The notes under the pieces are model-generated. The model searched no databases. It was given only the letters and a program-made list of their open reading frames with translations, and was not told the origin of the DNA. DNA of 64,000 nt from Opitutaceae bacterium (lineage in GTDB: Bacteria; Verrucomicrobiota; Verrucomicrobiia; Opitutales; Opitutaceae). This document shows positions 62,531 to 64,000 of the stretch, piece after piece (position 1 is the first letter of the stretch; each line of letters opens with the position of its first letter). Position numbers and translations under genes: made by a program. Where the stretch lies: NCBI GenBank assembly GCA_028688225.1, contig JAQTYQ010000011.1:45664-109663 (forward strand), written 5' to 3'.

Positions 62531-64000
62531 GTGAGCACCGCGGTCACCGTCCCCCTCGCTGAAGTCCAGCTTCTCCGGCAGGAGATCGTGGTCTTGCGCG
62601 CCCAGATCGCCTGGCTGAAGCAACAGCTCTTTGGTGGCGGTCAGAGCGAGCGGCTGGACCGGGCACAACGGCTGCTGCAACTGGACGAACTGGAAAAACC
62701 CGCCCCCGCCGCGGAGCGGCCGACCGCGACCATCACCTACGAGCGGGCGCAGGGCCCCGGCGAGAAGCGCACGCTGCCCGCGGAATCCTTCGCGCACCTG
62801 CCGGTGCAGGAGACGGTGGTGATCGAGCCGGCGGCCGTGCAGGCCGATCCCACGCTCTACGAGAAGATCGGCGAGGAGCGGACCTTCGAGGTGGACCTCA
62901 CCCCGCCCAAACTCTTCAAGCGCGAGATCGTGCGCCCGAGGTATCGGCACCGGCTGGATCGCAACCGGGCGCCCCTGCTGGCCTCCGCGCCCGCCCGCGT
63001 GGTGCCCGGCGGCTTCGCCTCGGCGGGGCTGATCGCCTGGGCGTTGACCGCGAAGTATTGCGACCACCTCCCGCTCTATCGCCAGGAGAAGATGCTGGCG
63101 CGCTGGGGCGCGCCGATCTCCCGGCAGAACCTCTGCGATTGGGTGGGTGCGGCCACCGCGCTGCTCGAAGCGCTGGTCAAACGCATGCAGACCGATCTGC
63201 TCCAAGGCGGTTACGTGCAGGTCGACGAGACGCCCGTGCGCTGCAACGATCCCGACCTGAAAGACGGCCAGACCACCCAAGGCTGGTTGTGGGCGTTGAG
63301 CCGGCCGGGCGGCGATGTGGTCTTCGCCTGGCGGCTGTCCCGCCGGCATGACGAAGCCGAAAAACTCCTCGGCAACTACCAAGGCCTTTTGCAGTCCGAC
63401 GGCTACGAAGCCTATCCGGCCTACGTGAGCGCGCATCCCGGCGTCGTCTGGCTGGGCTGCTGGGCGCACGCCCGGCGCAAGTTCCATGACGCGATGACCG
63501 AGGCCCCGGCCCGCGCCGGCTTCGTGCTGCGGCTGATCGCCCACCTCTACCAGTATGAGCAGGCGTGGCGGCCGGCCGGCCCGGCGGCACGGGCGGCGCT
63601 GCGGCAGGGTCACTTCGGCCTCACGCTGGCCCTGCTCAAAAGGAGCGCGCAACGGCTGGCTGAGCTCAGCCTGCCCCGATCCCAGCTCGGTCAGGCCTGC
63701 GCCTACCTGCTCGGCCACTGGGCGCCCCTGACCGCCCACCTTGAGCACGGCCGCACCCAGCTTGACACCAACGCCGTCGAGAACGCCATCCGGCCCTCCG
63801 CCCTGGGCAAGAAAAACTGGCTGTTCATCGGCCACCCCCAGGCCGGCGACCGTGCCGCCGTCCTTTACTCGCTGGTGGTCTCCTGCCAGCGCCGCCGCCT
63901 TGACCCCTTCGCCTACCTCAAGGACGTGCTCACCCGCCTGCCGCGGATGACCACCAAGGACAACCTCGCCCCGCTGCTGCCGGCCAACTGGAAACCCGCC
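62531..64000 (+). CDS. tnpC: IS66 transposase TnpC (runs off the window)
   Basis: The frame from GTG 62531 stays open for 490 codons to the window edge. CGGAG at 62519-62523 lies 7 nt before the GTG and decides the start. An N-terminal coiled coil with a leucine-rich helix (EVQLLRQEIVVLRAQIAWLK) is followed by a zinc-binding-type region and the DDE domain: Asp in GGYVQVDETPVRCND, Asp in LLQSDGYEAYPAY, and Glu in LDTNAVENAIRPSALGKKNW. The last visible residues (LLPANWKPA) match the usual end of the family, so only a few codons are missing. Confidence 0.95.
   Translation, partial: MSTAVTVPLAEVQLLRQEIVVLRAQIAWLKQQLFGGGQSERLDRAQRLLQLDELEKPAPAAERPTATITYERAQGPGEKRTLPAESFAHLPVQETVVIEPAAVQADPTLYEKIGEERTFEVDLTPPKLFKREIVRPRYRHRLDRNRAPLLASAPARVVPGGFASAGLIAWALTAKYCDHLPLYRQEKMLARWGAPISRQNLCDWVGAATALLEALVKRMQTDLLQGGYVQVDETPVRCNDPDLKDGQTTQGWLWALSRPGGDVVFAWRLSRRHDEAEKLLGNYQGLLQSDGYEAYPAYVSAHPGVVWLGCWAHARRKFHDAMTEAPARAGFVLRLIAHLYQYEQAWRPAGPAARAALRQGHFGLTLALLKRSAQRLAELSLPRSQLGQACAYLLGHWAPLTAHLEHGRTQLDTNAVENAIRPSALGKKNWLFIGHPQAGDRAAVLYSLVVSCQRRRLDPFAYLKDVLTRLPRMTTKDNLAPLLPANWKPA

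Larger units (their letters stand above)
61654..64000 (+). mobile_element. IS66-family insertion sequence (right end beyond the window)
   Basis: Three ORFs in IS66 order (tnpA-like, tnpB, tnpC) are preceded by GTAAGCG at 61654, which fits the GTAA start of IS66 inverted repeats. The eight bases before it (61646-61653) would be the target duplication if the element is intact; this cannot be tested because the right end lies outside. Genes look intact, so the element may be recent or active. Confidence 0.85.

Noticed and set aside
62156..63835. Minus-strand frame of 559 codons opposite IS66 tnpB and tnpC
   Set aside because: Shadow of the transposase genes; tnpC has all catalytic residues on the plus strand.

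Overview
The window is a GC-rich bacterial chromosome segment dominated by core genes. It most likely comes from the Opitutae/Opitutaceae branch of the Verrucomicrobiota. That assignment is an inference from gene layout and protein character (Ala/Pro/Lys tails on ribosomal proteins, weak Shine-Dalgarno sites with many genes starting in a 'caccATG' context, a pseudopilin head of a type common in that phylum); no database search was possible.

Layout. (1) 28-11435: tRNA-Trp, secE, nusG, rplK, rplA, rplJ, rplL, rpoB, rpoC, closed by a strong terminator. (2) 11436-12165: about 730 bp with no convincing protein gene. It holds a compact terminator-ended unit that could be a small RNA, a second structured stretch ending in a terminator, and the rpsL promoter. 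(3) 12166-31159: a continuous str/S10/spc/alpha ribosomal block (rpsL, rpsG, fusA, rpsJ, rplCDWB, rpsS, rplV, rpsC, rplP, rpmC, rpsQ, rplNXE, rpsN, rpsH, rplF, rplR, rpsE, rplO, secY, a degenerate adenylate kinase, map, rpsM, rpsK, rpsD, rpoA, rplQ). rpmD, infA and rpmJ are missing from their usual places. (4) 31232-39227: a small zinc-ribbon membrane protein, guaA, a secreted protein, hisD-hisC-hisB-hisH and citrate synthase. (5) 39300-48011: mixed housekeeping genes: on the minus strand an M48 protease fused to a pseudopilin-like head and a VC0807-family membrane protein; on the plus strand pdxJ-acpS-nnr-dprA; then on the minus strand a HIT protein, a GxxExxY protein inside inverted repeats, a hypothetical gene, nrdR and pabA. 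(6) 48102-53667: pabB-pabC-folP-folB-folK and tgt, a folate pathway run diverging from pabA. (7) 53688-55269: two tandem minus-strand outer-membrane beta-barrel paralogues. (8) 55446-61415: UDP-glucuronate decarboxylase, secA, lnt. (9) 61444-64000: two palindromic intergenic repeats, then an IS66-family element cut by the window edge.

How the genes work together: regions 1 and 3 build RNA polymerase, the ribosome and the Sec translocon (SecE, SecY and SecA are all present). pabA/B/C with folP/B/K cover p-aminobenzoate synthesis and middle folate steps. hisD/C/B/H cover part of histidine synthesis. acpS, nnr and pdxJ are cofactor genes. lnt, secA and the two barrels serve the cell envelope.

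Most interesting points: RpoC has lost three of the four cysteines of its C-terminal zinc site and Tgt has lost two zinc cysteines; a catalytically dead adenylate-kinase relic sits between secY and map; an M48 protease carries a pseudopilin-like head; a candidate sRNA lies between rpoC and rpsL; a GxxExxY gene is bracketed by about 30-bp inverted repeats; and a REPIN-like palindrome pair lies beside IS66.
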